Shown here: positions 18,367-26,203 of the stretch, one piece after another
Layout: each line of letters opens with the position of its first letter
Numbering within the stretch: the stretch's first letter is position 1
Assembly (NCBI GenBank): GCA_900539325.1
Contig: UQCC01000002.1
Coordinates: forward strand, 124,001 to 188,000
Direction of reading: 5' to 3'
DNA from: an uncultured Eubacterium sp.
Lineage (GTDB): Bacteria > Bacillota > Clostridia > Oscillospirales > Acutalibacteraceae
Length of the DNA: 64,000 nucleotides
Position numbers and translations under genes: made by a program
Notes under the pieces: generated by a model
Told to the model about the DNA's origin: nothing
What the model saw: only the letters and a program-made list of their open reading frames with translations
The model's database searches: none

Positions 18367-18427
18367 AATTTTCCCTCCATTAAAATTACTCCGTAAGAAT
18401 CTTATTTAATAAAAACTCTTAATATAT

Positions 18428-18456
18428 ATTATAAACCGATTATATGAAACCGTCAA
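18428..18456 (-). promoter_or_regulatory. Strong predicted promoter of the surface-protein operon
   Basis: Minus-strand TTGACG (18451-18456), 17 bases, TATAAT (18428-18433). The 5' leader is about 55 bases to the ATG at 18366. Confidence 0.75.
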
Positions 18457-18545
18457 TATTTACCATATCGGCAAAAATTACAAAGTTTTTTTGTATAGTT
18501 TGTGCAATAACACAGCAGTGATATTACTCGTTGTATATAAAATAA

Positions 18546-18570
18546 GCCTCCCCTTGAAGCAAGGGGAGGC
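18546..18570 (-). terminator. Hairpin with perfect 10-bp stem, likely terminator of the PAS gene
   Basis: GCCTCCCCTT and AAGGGGAGGC flank a five-base loop. On the minus strand a TTATTTTAT tract follows, suiting termination after the PAS gene; the plus strand lacks a T-run. The arms resemble the hairpin at 24456-24480, so this may belong to a dispersed repeat family. Confidence 0.65.
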
Positions 18571-18626
18571 AGTAAGCGGTTAGTTTATTTTATAGGCGTG
18601 TTTCAGGGGCTTTATCGACAGTCTGA

Positions 18627-19832
18627 TTATGATTCAAAATACATATCCAAATTCTTTGATGTTATATCGCTGATCATACCGATAAGCGATTTTTCGCCCG
18701 AATCGAGTTCAACAATTTTTCGCCTGTCGATAACAATCAACTGCTTGCCGCTTTTTGTCCTGATTGCATAAGTTGCACGGAGAACTTTTTTGTTGTTTTC
18801 AATATCTTTTTCGATAGAATGGCGGGCAACATCCACCTCTCGAGGAACAATTAATTTTGTTAAATCGCCGTTAAAATCATCAAAAAGCTCCGTCCTTGTA
18901 TATTCCAAAAGTTTTAGAAAATCGCTGCTTGCAACGGTGAGCCTGAACGGGTCGTCAAACGGTGTTGAAAACATAGGACCGGGCACATTTTTAAGCACTT
19001 TAAGCAGCATTTCTTTTTGCTCCTCAACCTCTTTTTCAACCGCTTTAAGTTCGGTTATATCCGTAATCATAGCGTGAAAAATCGGGCAGTTGTCCTTTTT
19101 GTCATAGCGTTGAATATCCGAATTTAACTTGACCCACTTATATTCATCTTTGTGAGTGGTTATGCGAAGCTCCATATCAATCGGTTTCTTTGTTGCCATT
19201 GCTCCGCCGATTGCGGTGAGGGCACGGCTTTTATCATCGGGATGAACAAGGTCGCCGATTTTATAGCTGTCCCTCGAAACAGTCTGCTTGGTTGTGCCGA
19301 AGAATTTGCAACACGCCTCATTGGCATAAAGCACTTCAAAACGCATATCGGAATTGACCTTGAACAGGCAAACGCCGCCCGTTACAAAATCAATAAGGTG
19401 GTTCATCGTTTTTGCTTTTTCACGAAGTTGCTTGCTCTTTTTTTCAGACTTGCCGACATCGGCAAAGGTGATTTGGCAAAGCGAATTTTCTTCATTATTC
19501 CTTGCGGTTGCGTGCACAAAATTATACTGAGAGGAATTATCTTTCAAATAAAGGTCAAAGTACACATAAGGCGAATCCTTTTTGCAAAGTTTCTTTACTA
19601 TATCCTCACGGTCCTGCGGAACAAGAATGTCAAGAAGTGACAGTTTGCCCTGCTTAACCTTGGAATAATGTATGCCCACAAAGTCGCAAAAATGGCTGTC
19701 GGCATCAACAACCTCAAAATCTTTCTTTTTATCAACTGTGCACGAGAGGAATTCAACCTCAAATGCAAGTTCGTCGGTATTATCTAACATTATAAACAGA
19801 TACACTCCGTTAAAATTCTCTAAAAAATTCAT
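18627..19832 (-). CDS. Multi-PAS-domain protein without an output domain
   Basis: A 401-residue soluble protein that appears to hold three PAS folds: about 20-115, 145-265 (VLYANEACCKFFGTT, LVHPDDKSRA, FHAMITDITELKAVEKEVEE) and 280-395 (ending GMISDITSKNLD). A short coiled coil links the second and third. No GGDEF, EAL, kinase or HTH segment follows; translation stops right after the last PAS domain. It probably senses a ligand or redox signal and acts by protein contact, or it is a cut-down relative of a PAS-GGDEF sensor. The start is uncertain: ATG 19832 has no ribosome binding site, while ATG 19790 has GGAG 14 bases upstream. It is monocistronic. Confidence 0.75.
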   Translation of the reverse strand: MNFLENFNGVYLFIMLDNTDELAFEVEFLSCTVDKKKDFEVVDADSHFCDFVGIHYSKVKQGKLSLLDILVPQDREDIVKKLCKKDSPYVYFDLYLKDNSSQYNFVHATARNNEENSLCQITFADVGKSEKKSKQLREKAKTMNHLIDFVTGGVCLFKVNSDMRFEVLYANEACCKFFGTTKQTVSRDSYKIGDLVHPDDKSRALTAIGGAMATKKPIDMELRITTHKDEYKWVKLNSDIQRYDKKDNCPIFHAMITDITELKAVEKEVEEQKEMLLKVLKNVPGPMFSTPFDDPFRLTVASSDFLKLLEYTRTELFDDFNGDLTKLIVPREVDVARHSIEKDIENNKKVLRATYAIRTKSGKQLIVIDRRKIVELDSGEKSLIGMISDITSKNLDMYFES

Positions 19833-19852
19833 AGCTGTTAAACTATATTTTG

Positions 19853-19861
19853 ATTATACCA
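19853..19861 (-). promoter_or_regulatory. Extended -10 promoter element of the PAS gene
   Basis: Minus-strand TGGTATAAT is a full extended -10 motif; no good -35 box accompanies it. If used, the leader to the ATG at 19832 would be only about 14 bases. Confidence 0.4.
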
Positions 19862-19949
19862 CACCTATGACAAAAAAGAAACAATGTTCACAATTTTTTA
19901 ATTATAAATTATAAATTTGACATTAATTGGGACTATTTGCAAAAAACCG

Positions 19950-19978
19950 TTGTAATGAGGGATATTATATGTTAAAAT
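19950..19978 (+). promoter_or_regulatory. Possible promoter of purL
   Basis: TTGTAA (19950-19955), 17 bases, TAAAAT (19973-19978). Strength is moderate. No purine riboswitch core was recognised in the leader. Confidence 0.4.
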
Positions 19979-20015
19979 ATTTAATCATAAAAATTATAAT
20001 TATAGGAGCAAGTTT

Positions 20016-23000
20016 ATGAGCAAAGTTTATCGAGTATTCGCAGAGAAGAAAAAAGGTAACGACATCGAGGCTGTTCATATGTTGAACGACCTCAAAAACA
20101 ATGTCGGCATAACCGGACTTGAAGAGGTGCGTATCATCAACAGATACGACGCCGAGGGTTTGCCGGAGGAAAGCTTCAAAGCAGCCGTTAAGGGCGTTTT
20201 CAGCGAAGCTAACCTTGATGATGTTTATTATGAGGAAATGACATTTTCACCTGAATGGAGAGTGTTTGCAACGGAGTATCTTCCGGGTCAGTACGACCAA
20301 AGAGCCGACAGTGCGGCACAGTGCATTCAGCTTCTTACGGTGGGCGAGCGTCCAACCGTTACTTCGGCAAAAGTTATCGCAGTTAAGGGCGACATCACCG
20401 ATGAGGAATTTGACAAAATCAAGGCATATGTAATCAACCCGGTTGAATCAAGACTTGCATCTATGGACAAGCCTGAAACACTTGACATCAAGAGTGATGT
20501 TCCGGCTGATATTGTTCGCATAAACGGTTTCATCAATATGACCGATGAAGAAATTGCAAAATACCACGCATCAATGGGCTTTGCAATGAGCATTGCGGAT
20601 TTGTGCTGGGTTCGTGACTATTTCAAGAATGACGAAAACCGTGAGCCGTCGCTTACGGAACTCAAGGTTATTGATACATATTGGTCGGACCACTGCCGTC
20701 ACACCACATTTGCCACCCAGCTTGACGAAATCAAGATTGACGAGGGCAAATATTCAAAGGCTGTTGAAGAAGCACTTGAACAATATTTTGCACTTCGCAA
20801 GGAAGTTTACGGCGACAGAAAAGACAAAATCGTTTGCCTTATGGATATGGCTTGCCTCGGCACAAAGGTGCTCAAAAAGAGGGGGGTTGTTACCAACCTT
20901 GACGAAAGCGAAGAAATCAACGCTTGCTCCATTAATGTTGATGTTGAAATAGACGGCAAAAAAGAGCCGTGGCTTATTCAGTTTAAAAACGAAACACACA
21001 ACCACCCAACCGAAATCGAACCTTTCGGCGGTGCAGCAACCTGCCTCGGCGGTGCAATCCGTGACCCGCTGTCGGGCAGAGCATATGTTTACCAGGCAAT
21101 GAGAGTTACGGGTGCAGGCGACCCGACAACTCCGTTTGAAAAAACTCTTGACGCAAAACTTCCGCAGGCAAAAATCACCACGGGTGCGGCACAGGGTTAT
21201 TCATCATACGGCAACCAAATCGGTCTTGCAACAGGTCAGGTAACAGAGCTATATGACGAGGGCTATGTTGCAAAGCGTATGGAAATCGGTGCGGTTATCG
21301 GCGCATCACCAAAAGAAAATGTTATCCGTGAAGTTCCGCAAAACGAAGATGTAATCATTCTTCTCGGCGGTCGCACAGGCCGTGACGGCTGCGGCGGTGC
21401 AACAGGTTCATCAAAAGCACACGACAGTTCATCAATCGAAACCTGCGGTGCGGAAGTTCAAAAGGGTAATCCGCCTACAGAAAGAAAAATTCAGCGTTTG
21501 TTCCGCAACAGCGAAGTTTCAAAGATGATTAAGCGTTGCAACGACTTCGGTGCAGGCGGTGTTTGCGTAGCTATCGGCGAACTTGCAGACGGCTTGCAGA
21601 TTGACCTTGACGCTGTTCCGAAAAAATATGAAGGTCTTGACGGCACAGAACTTGCCATCTCCGAATCACAGGAGAGAATGGCAGTTGTTGTTGACAAGGC
21701 AGACGCAGAAAAATTCATTGCGCTTTCAAACGAAGAAAACCTTGAAGCAACAATCGTTGCAAAGGTTACGGACAATAACAGACTTGAGATGACTTGGAGA
21801 GGCGACAAGATTGTTGACCTCAGCCGTGACTTCCTCAACACAAACGGTGTTGTTCAGCACGCAAATGTCGAAATTACAGGCATTGACGACACATCATACC
21901 GTGATGAAGTTCCGTCTGAACTTAAAGGGATGAGCAACGCAGACGCACTCAAAGCAAACCTTTCAAGACTTGAAGTTGCAAGCCAAAAGGGACTTGTTGA
22001 GAGATTTGACGCATCAATCGGTGCAAGCACCGTTCTTATGCCGTATGCCGGCAAATATCAGCTCACACCCGAAGAAGCAATGGTTGCAAAAATTCCGCTT
22101 CTCAAGGGCGAAACAGACACGGCAACAGTTATGTCTTACGGCTTTGTGCCAAAGATTTCACGCTGGTCACCGTTCCATTCGGCAGCATTTGCCGTTACGG
22201 AATCACTTGCAAAACTTGCGGCAGTGGGTTGCAATCCGAAAGACGCAAGACTTACATTCCAGGAATATTTTGAAAAACTCGGCAACGAGCCAAAGCGTTG
22301 GGGCAAGCCGACAGCGGCACTTTTGGGTGCACTTTCTGCTCAAATCGGCTACAACACTCCGTCAATCGGCGGTAAGGACTCAATGAGCGGCAGTTTCAAC
22401 GATCTTGATGTTCCGCCTACTCTTGTTTCGTTTGCAGTAGGTATTTCAAAAGCAAGCGAAACCGCTTCCGCACAGTTCAAGCAGAGCGGTTCAACCGTTA
22501 AACTCGTTAAACTTCCTGTTGACGAAGCAACAGGACTTCCTAAGTATAAAGAGGCTCTCGACCTTATGATTGCCGTTGCCGACGGTATCAAGAACGGCAC
22601 CGTTCTTTCGGCAAGCGTTGTAAGAGAGGGTGGCTCGGCAAGTGCTGTTTGCAGAATGGCATTCGGCAACAAGACCGGCTTTACCTTTGCTCAAAACCTT
22701 GACAGCAAGGATTTGTTTGCACCGCTTCAGGGCAGTTTTGTGCTTGAACTTGCAGACGAAAACGCATTTGACGGCGTTGTTTTGGGTACTACAAACGACA
22801 ACAGCGTGTTCATCATTGACGGCACTGTTTACACCTGCGATGACCTCATCAAAGCGTGGGCAGGCAAGCTTGAAAAGGTATTCCCAACCGATTCGGGCAA
22901 GCAGGCTAAAATGTACGAAGATGTGCCGCTTTACAAGGAGCGTTCTATCTTTGTTGCAAAGAACAAGGTTGCAAAGCCGAGAGTATTTATTCCTGCGTTC

Positions 23001-23771
23001 CCGGGCACAAACTGTGAGGTTGACTCTGCCCGTGCATTTGAAAAAGCAGGCGCAGATGTTTCCGTTCTTGTTGTAAACAACCTTTCATCAGCCGCTATCA
23101 ACGAAACTATCGACAAAATGGCAAAAGAAATCGAGCAGAGCCAAATCATTATGCTTCCTGGCGGTTTCTCGGGCGGTGACGAACCTGAAGGTTCAGGCAA
23201 ATTTATTGCAACAACATTCCGCAATCCTAAAATCAGCGAGGCAGTTCAAAAGCTTCTCAACTGTCGTGACGGTTTGATGCTTGGTATCTGCAACGGCTTC
23301 CAGGCTCTCATCAAACTCGGTCTTGTTCCGTACGGCGAAATCAAGACAATCAACGAGGACGACCCGACTCTTACATTCAACACAATCGGCAGACATATTT
23401 CTTCAATGGCATACACAAGAGTTACAAGCGTTAAATCACCTTGGCTTTCAAGCGTTAACGCCGGCGATATGTTTGCAGTGCCTATCAGCCACGGCGAAGG
23501 CAGATTTGTTGCAAACGAAGATGTAATGAAGAAACTCATTGAAAACGGTCAGGTTGCAACCCAATATGTCAACCTTGACGGCGAAGTTGTTGCCGATATG
23601 CCGTTTAACCCTAACGGCTCTGTTTGTGCGGTTGAGGGTATCACATCACCTGACGGCCGTGTGCTCGGCAAGATGGGTCACTGCGAGCGTAAGGGCGACA
23701 ATCTTTACAAGAATGTTCCGTTTGAAAAGGATATGCTTCTCTTTGAAAGCGGTGTAAAATACTTTAAGTAA
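20016..23771 (+). CDS. purL: Phosphoribosylformylglycinamidine synthase, single-chain form
   Basis: Converts FGAR, glutamine and ATP to FGAM, the fourth step of de novo purine synthesis. At 1251 residues this is the long form that fuses the synthetase halves to a glutaminase, unlike the three-part PurS/Q/L of Bacillus. Synthetase motifs include SDHCRHTTF, KNETHNHPTEIEPFGGAATC and FGAGGVCVAIGELADG. The C-terminal class I glutaminase (from about residue 985) has PAFPGTNCEVDSARAF, the nucleophile Cys in LGICNGFQAL (about 1092) and the His/Glu pair in SHGEGRF (about 1162). AGGAG precedes the ATG. Only 14 bases separate it from the CsoR-like gene. Confidence 0.95.
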   Translation: MSKVYRVFAEKKKGNDIEAVHMLNDLKNNVGITGLEEVRIINRYDAEGLPEESFKAAVKGVFSEANLDDVYYEEMTFSPEWRVFATEYLPGQYDQRADSAAQCIQLLTVGERPTVTSAKVIAVKGDITDEEFDKIKAYVINPVESRLASMDKPETLDIKSDVPADIVRINGFINMTDEEIAKYHASMGFAMSIADLCWVRDYFKNDENREPSLTELKVIDTYWSDHCRHTTFATQLDEIKIDEGKYSKAVEEALEQYFALRKEVYGDRKDKIVCLMDMACLGTKVLKKRGVVTNLDESEEINACSINVDVEIDGKKEPWLIQFKNETHNHPTEIEPFGGAATCLGGAIRDPLSGRAYVYQAMRVTGAGDPTTPFEKTLDAKLPQAKITTGAAQGYSSYGNQIGLATGQVTELYDEGYVAKRMEIGAVIGASPKENVIREVPQNEDVIILLGGRTGRDGCGGATGSSKAHDSSSIETCGAEVQKGNPPTERKIQRLFRNSEVSKMIKRCNDFGAGGVCVAIGELADGLQIDLDAVPKKYEGLDGTELAISESQERMAVVVDKADAEKFIALSNEENLEATIVAKVTDNNRLEMTWRGDKIVDLSRDFLNTNGVVQHANVEITGIDDTSYRDEVPSELKGMSNADALKANLSRLEVASQKGLVERFDASIGASTVLMPYAGKYQLTPEEAMVAKIPLLKGETDTATVMSYGFVPKISRWSPFHSAAFAVTESLAKLAAVGCNPKDARLTFQEYFEKLGNEPKRWGKPTAALLGALSAQIGYNTPSIGGKDSMSGSFNDLDVPPTLVSFAVGISKASETASAQFKQSGSTVKLVKLPVDEATGLPKYKEALDLMIAVADGIKNGTVLSASVVREGGSASAVCRMAFGNKTGFTFAQNLDSKDLFAPLQGSFVLELADENAFDGVVLGTTNDNSVFIIDGTVYTCDDLIKAWAGKLEKVFPTDSGKQAKMYEDVPLYKERSIFVAKNKVAKPRVFIPAFPGTNCEVDSARAFEKAGADVSVLVVNNLSSAAINETIDKMAKEIEQSQIIMLPGGFSGGDEPEGSGKFIATTFRNPKISEAVQKLLNCRDGLMLGICNGFQALIKLGLVPYGEIKTINEDDPTLTFNTIGRHISSMAYTRVTSVKSPWLSSVNAGDMFAVPISHGEGRFVANEDVMKKLIENGQVATQYVNLDGEVVADMPFNPNGSVCAVEGITSPDGRVLGKMGHCERKGDNLYKNVPFEKDMLLFESGVKYFK

Positions 23772-23785
23772 TCGGCAGGTACAAT

Positions 23786-24082
23786 ATGAGTGATTTGCAA
23801 CACAAACATCACCATCATCATTCCGAGGAGCACAAGCGTGAGGTGTCAAACCGCCTTGCCCGTGCCATTGGGCATTTGCAAAAGGTTAAGCAAATGGTTG
23901 AAGATGACGAGGATTGCAGCGATGTGCTCATTCAGTTGGCGGCGGTTAAATCCGCCATCAACAACACCGGCAAGGTGATACTGAAAGACCATATGGAGCA
24001 CTGCATTGTGCATGCGGTTGAGGACGGCGACACCGAAATGATTGACGAGCTCAACGCGGCAATAGACAAGTTTATGAAATAA
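23786..24082 (+). CDS. CsoR/FrmR-family metal-responsive repressor with His-rich N-terminus
   Basis: A 98-residue all-helical DNA-binding protein of the CsoR/RcnR/FrmR family. These repress metal efflux or detoxification genes until metal binds. The copper-type ligand set is present: Cys in DDEDCSDVL, then His and Cys in KDHMEHC, matching Cys36/His61/Cys65 of CsoR. The N-terminus carries an extra cluster, HKHHHHHSEEHK, which may bind nickel, cobalt or zinc as well. No copper ATPase or chaperone gene is adjacent. It sits directly behind purL and ten bases before a small membrane protein gene, its only candidate target here. Metal identity cannot be settled from sequence. Confidence 0.85.
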   Translation: MSDLQHKHHHHHSEEHKREVSNRLARAIGHLQKVKQMVEDDEDCSDVLIQLAAVKSAINNTGKVILKDHMEHCIVHAVEDGDTEMIDELNAAIDKFMK

Positions 24083-24092
24083 AGGAGAAACT

Positions 24093-24434
24093 ATGCCTAC
24101 TTTAGCTTTAAGTCCAATGCTTATTTTGGAGATTATAATTGCATTTTCGTTTATAATCACATCAATATTTATGTTTAAACCAAAGGGCAACGAAACTGTG
24201 CACATCATATTCTTTTGGCTTGCGGTTGCACTCAATGTGCTTGTAACATTCATCAGTGCCACCTCACTGCCCGACAACTATATGCGTGAGGTTATCATCG
24301 CCTGGTGCGGACTGATTATATCCGCAGTCGGCATAGTTATCCGCATTGCCAAGGGCAAAACGAGTGCCGTTGCAAACATTTTTGTAATGCTCTCCACAGT
24401 CTACGGCGTGCTCGGATACTTTTTGTTGGCATAA
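24093..24434 (+). CDS. Small four-helix membrane protein of unknown function
   Basis: The 113 residues form four predicted transmembrane helices (about 9-29, 37-58, 67-87 and 92-112), with short loops such as KPKGNETVH and RIAKGKTSAV. It has no signal peptide or recognisable catalytic motif. AGGAG lies seven bases ahead of the ATG. It follows the CsoR-like gene by ten bases and is closed off by a hairpin terminator, so purL, the repressor and this gene probably form one transcript. A role in metal handling is suggested only by that linkage. I do not recognise the family. Confidence 0.75.
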   Translation: MPTLALSPMLILEIIIAFSFIITSIFMFKPKGNETVHIIFFWLAVALNVLVTFISATSLPDNYMREVIIAWCGLIISAVGIVIRIAKGKTSAVANIFVMLSTVYGVLGYFLLA

Positions 24435-24455
24435 AATTTGATATAACACAAATAA

Positions 24456-24480
24456 GGCTCCCCTTAATGTAAGGGGAGCC
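24456..24480. terminator. Palindromic hairpin between convergent genes
   Basis: GGCTCCCCTT and AAGGGGAGCC flank a five-base loop, a 10-bp perfect stem closely related to the 18546-18570 hairpin. A T-rich tract follows on the plus strand. It ends the purL-csoR transcript and may also end the ATP-grasp operon on minus. Confidence 0.7.
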
Positions 24481-24537
24481 ATTTTAACTATATATTTTTT
24501 TTACAAGGGGAGCCTTTTTAACTATATATTATTTTTT
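24471..24537 (+). repeat. Tandem direct repeat of a 33-base hairpin-arm/T-tract unit
   Basis: Copy one (24471-24503) and copy two (24505-24537) each read AAGGGGAGCC then an A/T-rich tail around TTTTAACTATATATT; about 30 of 33 positions agree. Only the first copy has a pairing left arm (24456-24465). The second may be a slipped duplication and gives an alternative partner for the same arm. Confidence 0.7.
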
Positions 24538-25250
24538 ATATATTCTATATACCTATCTATAATGTCAATATCGGTAAGGTCATAAACCATTCGTGCACCG
24601 ACGGTGTCCTCAAGCTCATTAAAGACGGCTTTGCCGTGATTAAACACAAAATCAATTCCGTAATAATGTGCGCCGAGCGGAGATACCAAATCAATGATTT
24701 TTTGCACCAATGCTCGCTCTTCGGTTGACAAATCATACAGTTCCGCCCTGCCGCCGAGGCAATAATTTGAGCGAAAATCGGTATCAGACACACGCAAAAT
24801 CGAGGCAACAATTTCTCCGCCGAGCACCCACACTCGCAAATCTCGACCGAGGTCGGACGCCGGCTTTTGACACACCTGATTTTCATCGTATTCCTCTGCA
24901 CTGTGGCACATAACAACACCGTTGCCGCCATGCGAATTTTTCGGTTTTTTCACAAAGGGCGGAATTGAATACCTTGTCGGCATAATCTCAATTCCACGCA
25001 TTTCCATAAAACGATAGCTCATTTCCTTATCGTTTGCAATTCGGCAAAACTCCGCACCGTTAAAAACTTTTGCTCCCATTTTGCTGTAATAATTCGCAAC
25101 GCCGAAATCATTGCTTCGGTTGATGACAACATCGGCACGCACCCTCGTTGTCGGGTCAACAAGCTCTGCACCGAGCTGTTCCCTAAATTTTTTCACCACA
25201 AAGGAATTGCGTGCGGCTTCCTCAGGCGAATAAACCAAAATCGTTTTCAT
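24522..25250 (-). CDS. ATP-grasp ligase (RimK-like), second gene of tandem pair
   Basis: A 242-residue cytoplasmic protein with an ATP-grasp fold. It shows VINRSNDFG in the pre-grasp domain, the ATP-binding strand and Gly-rich loop PPFVKKPKNSHGGNGVVM (about residue 97), DLRVWVLGGEIVASILR, DFRSNYCLGG and the metal site FNELEDTVGARMVYD. The usual E-x-N metal motif reads E-x-E-D here, a small deviation. Such enzymes form amide bonds between a carboxylate and an amine through an acyl phosphate. Its start codon overlaps the previous gene's stop (ATGA), so the two are translationally coupled and may act together. Substrate unknown; no carrier protein gene is near. Confidence 0.82.
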   Translation of the reverse strand: MKTILVYSPEEAARNSFVVKKFREQLGAELVDPTTRVRADVVINRSNDFGVANYYSKMGAKVFNGAEFCRIANDKEMSYRFMEMRGIEIMPTRYSIPPFVKKPKNSHGGNGVVMCHSAEEYDENQVCQKPASDLGRDLRVWVLGGEIVASILRVSDTDFRSNYCLGGRAELYDLSTEERALVQKIIDLVSPLGAHYYGIDFVFNHGKAVFNELEDTVGARMVYDLTDIDIIDRYIEYIKNNI

Positions 25251-26068
25251 ATCTGCTTAATTCTCTCTGATATTTCATCAAAAATCAACGGTGCAACATC
25301 CACACCCGTTGTGTTCATAATGTTGATAATGTGGGCGTTTGAATTGACCTCGCACACCGCACCGTTTGGCAAAATGTCAACTCCGCCAAAGGTTAAACCG
25401 AGTTCTTTGCACACAGCAACGGCTGTCTGTTTTTCGTATTCTGTCGGAGTATGCTCGCTTGCAGTACCGCCGTTTGTGATGTTTGAGCGAAAATCGTTGT
25501 CGTTATGCCTTTTCATTGCGGCAACCACCCTGTCGCCCACAACCTCAAGCCTTACATCCGAATTGTTGCACTCAACATATTCCTGCAAAAGAAACGGCTT
25601 GCCGTTGATGTGCTTCATCACCTCATCAACCGTTTTGCACAAATGCACCTGCTCGCCGAACGAACCGCAACGCTCCTTGAAAACAACGGGAAGCCCGAGT
25701 TTTTCCACCGCCGTATTCACAAATCGTGAATAATCCACGGCAAAAAACGAAAGCGGTGCAATAATCGTCTTTGGCTGACTGAATTTGTTTTCAAGGGCAA
25801 GATAGGTTTTTGCCTTGTCATCGCAAAGCTCAATCGACCTTGCCGAATTAAAAACGGGAATTCCCTTGTTCTCAAATGATTTTGCAAGAATTGTGTCCTT
25901 ATCCCAAAACAGAATAAAATCGGGTTTTTCATCCGAAAAAAGTGCATCTTCATTGGTAATAATATCCAAATCTATGCCCTTTGCCTTGGCTGTTTTCAAC
26001 AAATGCTCGTGCAATTCGTTGTACTTTCCGCCGTGCAAATAGTGATTAACTACCAAAAAGCCGTGCAT
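25247..26068 (-). CDS. ATP-grasp ligase (RimK-like), first gene of tandem pair
   Basis: A 273-residue ATP-grasp protein. The N-terminal domain opens MHGFLVVNHYLHGGKYNELH. The ATP site shows GLPVVFKERCGSFGEQVHLC (about residue 125), FLLQEYVECNNSDVRLEVVG (hinge), DFRSNITNGG and the metal motif AVCEVNSNAHI (about 238), a canonical E-x-N. RimK-type relatives add glutamate or other amino acids to proteins, cofactors or small peptides. AAGGGGCGGGG precedes the ATG. It is homologous in layout to the following gene (both carry DFRSN followed by GG) but clearly diverged, so the pair looks like an old duplication with split roles. The product is unknown. Confidence 0.82.
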   Translation of the reverse strand: MHGFLVVNHYLHGGKYNELHEHLLKTAKAKGIDLDIITNEDALFSDEKPDFILFWDKDTILAKSFENKGIPVFNSARSIELCDDKAKTYLALENKFSQPKTIIAPLSFFAVDYSRFVNTAVEKLGLPVVFKERCGSFGEQVHLCKTVDEVMKHINGKPFLLQEYVECNNSDVRLEVVGDRVVAAMKRHNDNDFRSNITNGGTASEHTPTEYEKQTAVAVCKELGLTFGGVDILPNGAVCEVNSNAHIINIMNTTGVDVAPLIFDEISERIKQI

Positions 26069-26101
26069 TACCCCGCCCCTTTTCTACATATTACTGCAAA
26101 T

Positions 26102-26130
26102 ATTGTATCATTCTCACTTGAAAACTGCAA
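26102..26130 (-). promoter_or_regulatory. Predicted promoter of the ATP-grasp pair
   Basis: Minus-strand TTGCAG (26125-26130), 17 bases, TACAAT (26102-26107). Confidence 0.5.
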
Positions 26131-26203
26131 CAAAATATTGTACAATAAAAACCTATGGTAATTTTATTATAGAATAATTATCTAAAATTATAGGAGTGTA
26201 GTA

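Noticed and set aside
12191..18396. Several plus-strand open frames antisense to the giant surface gene
   Set aside because: They are shadows of a repetitive Thr/Val-rich coding sequence, with no ribosome binding sites and no recognisable products.
19862..20015. Purine riboswitch upstream of purL
   Set aside because: The leader is short and AT-rich, and the conserved purine-aptamer loops could not be found.
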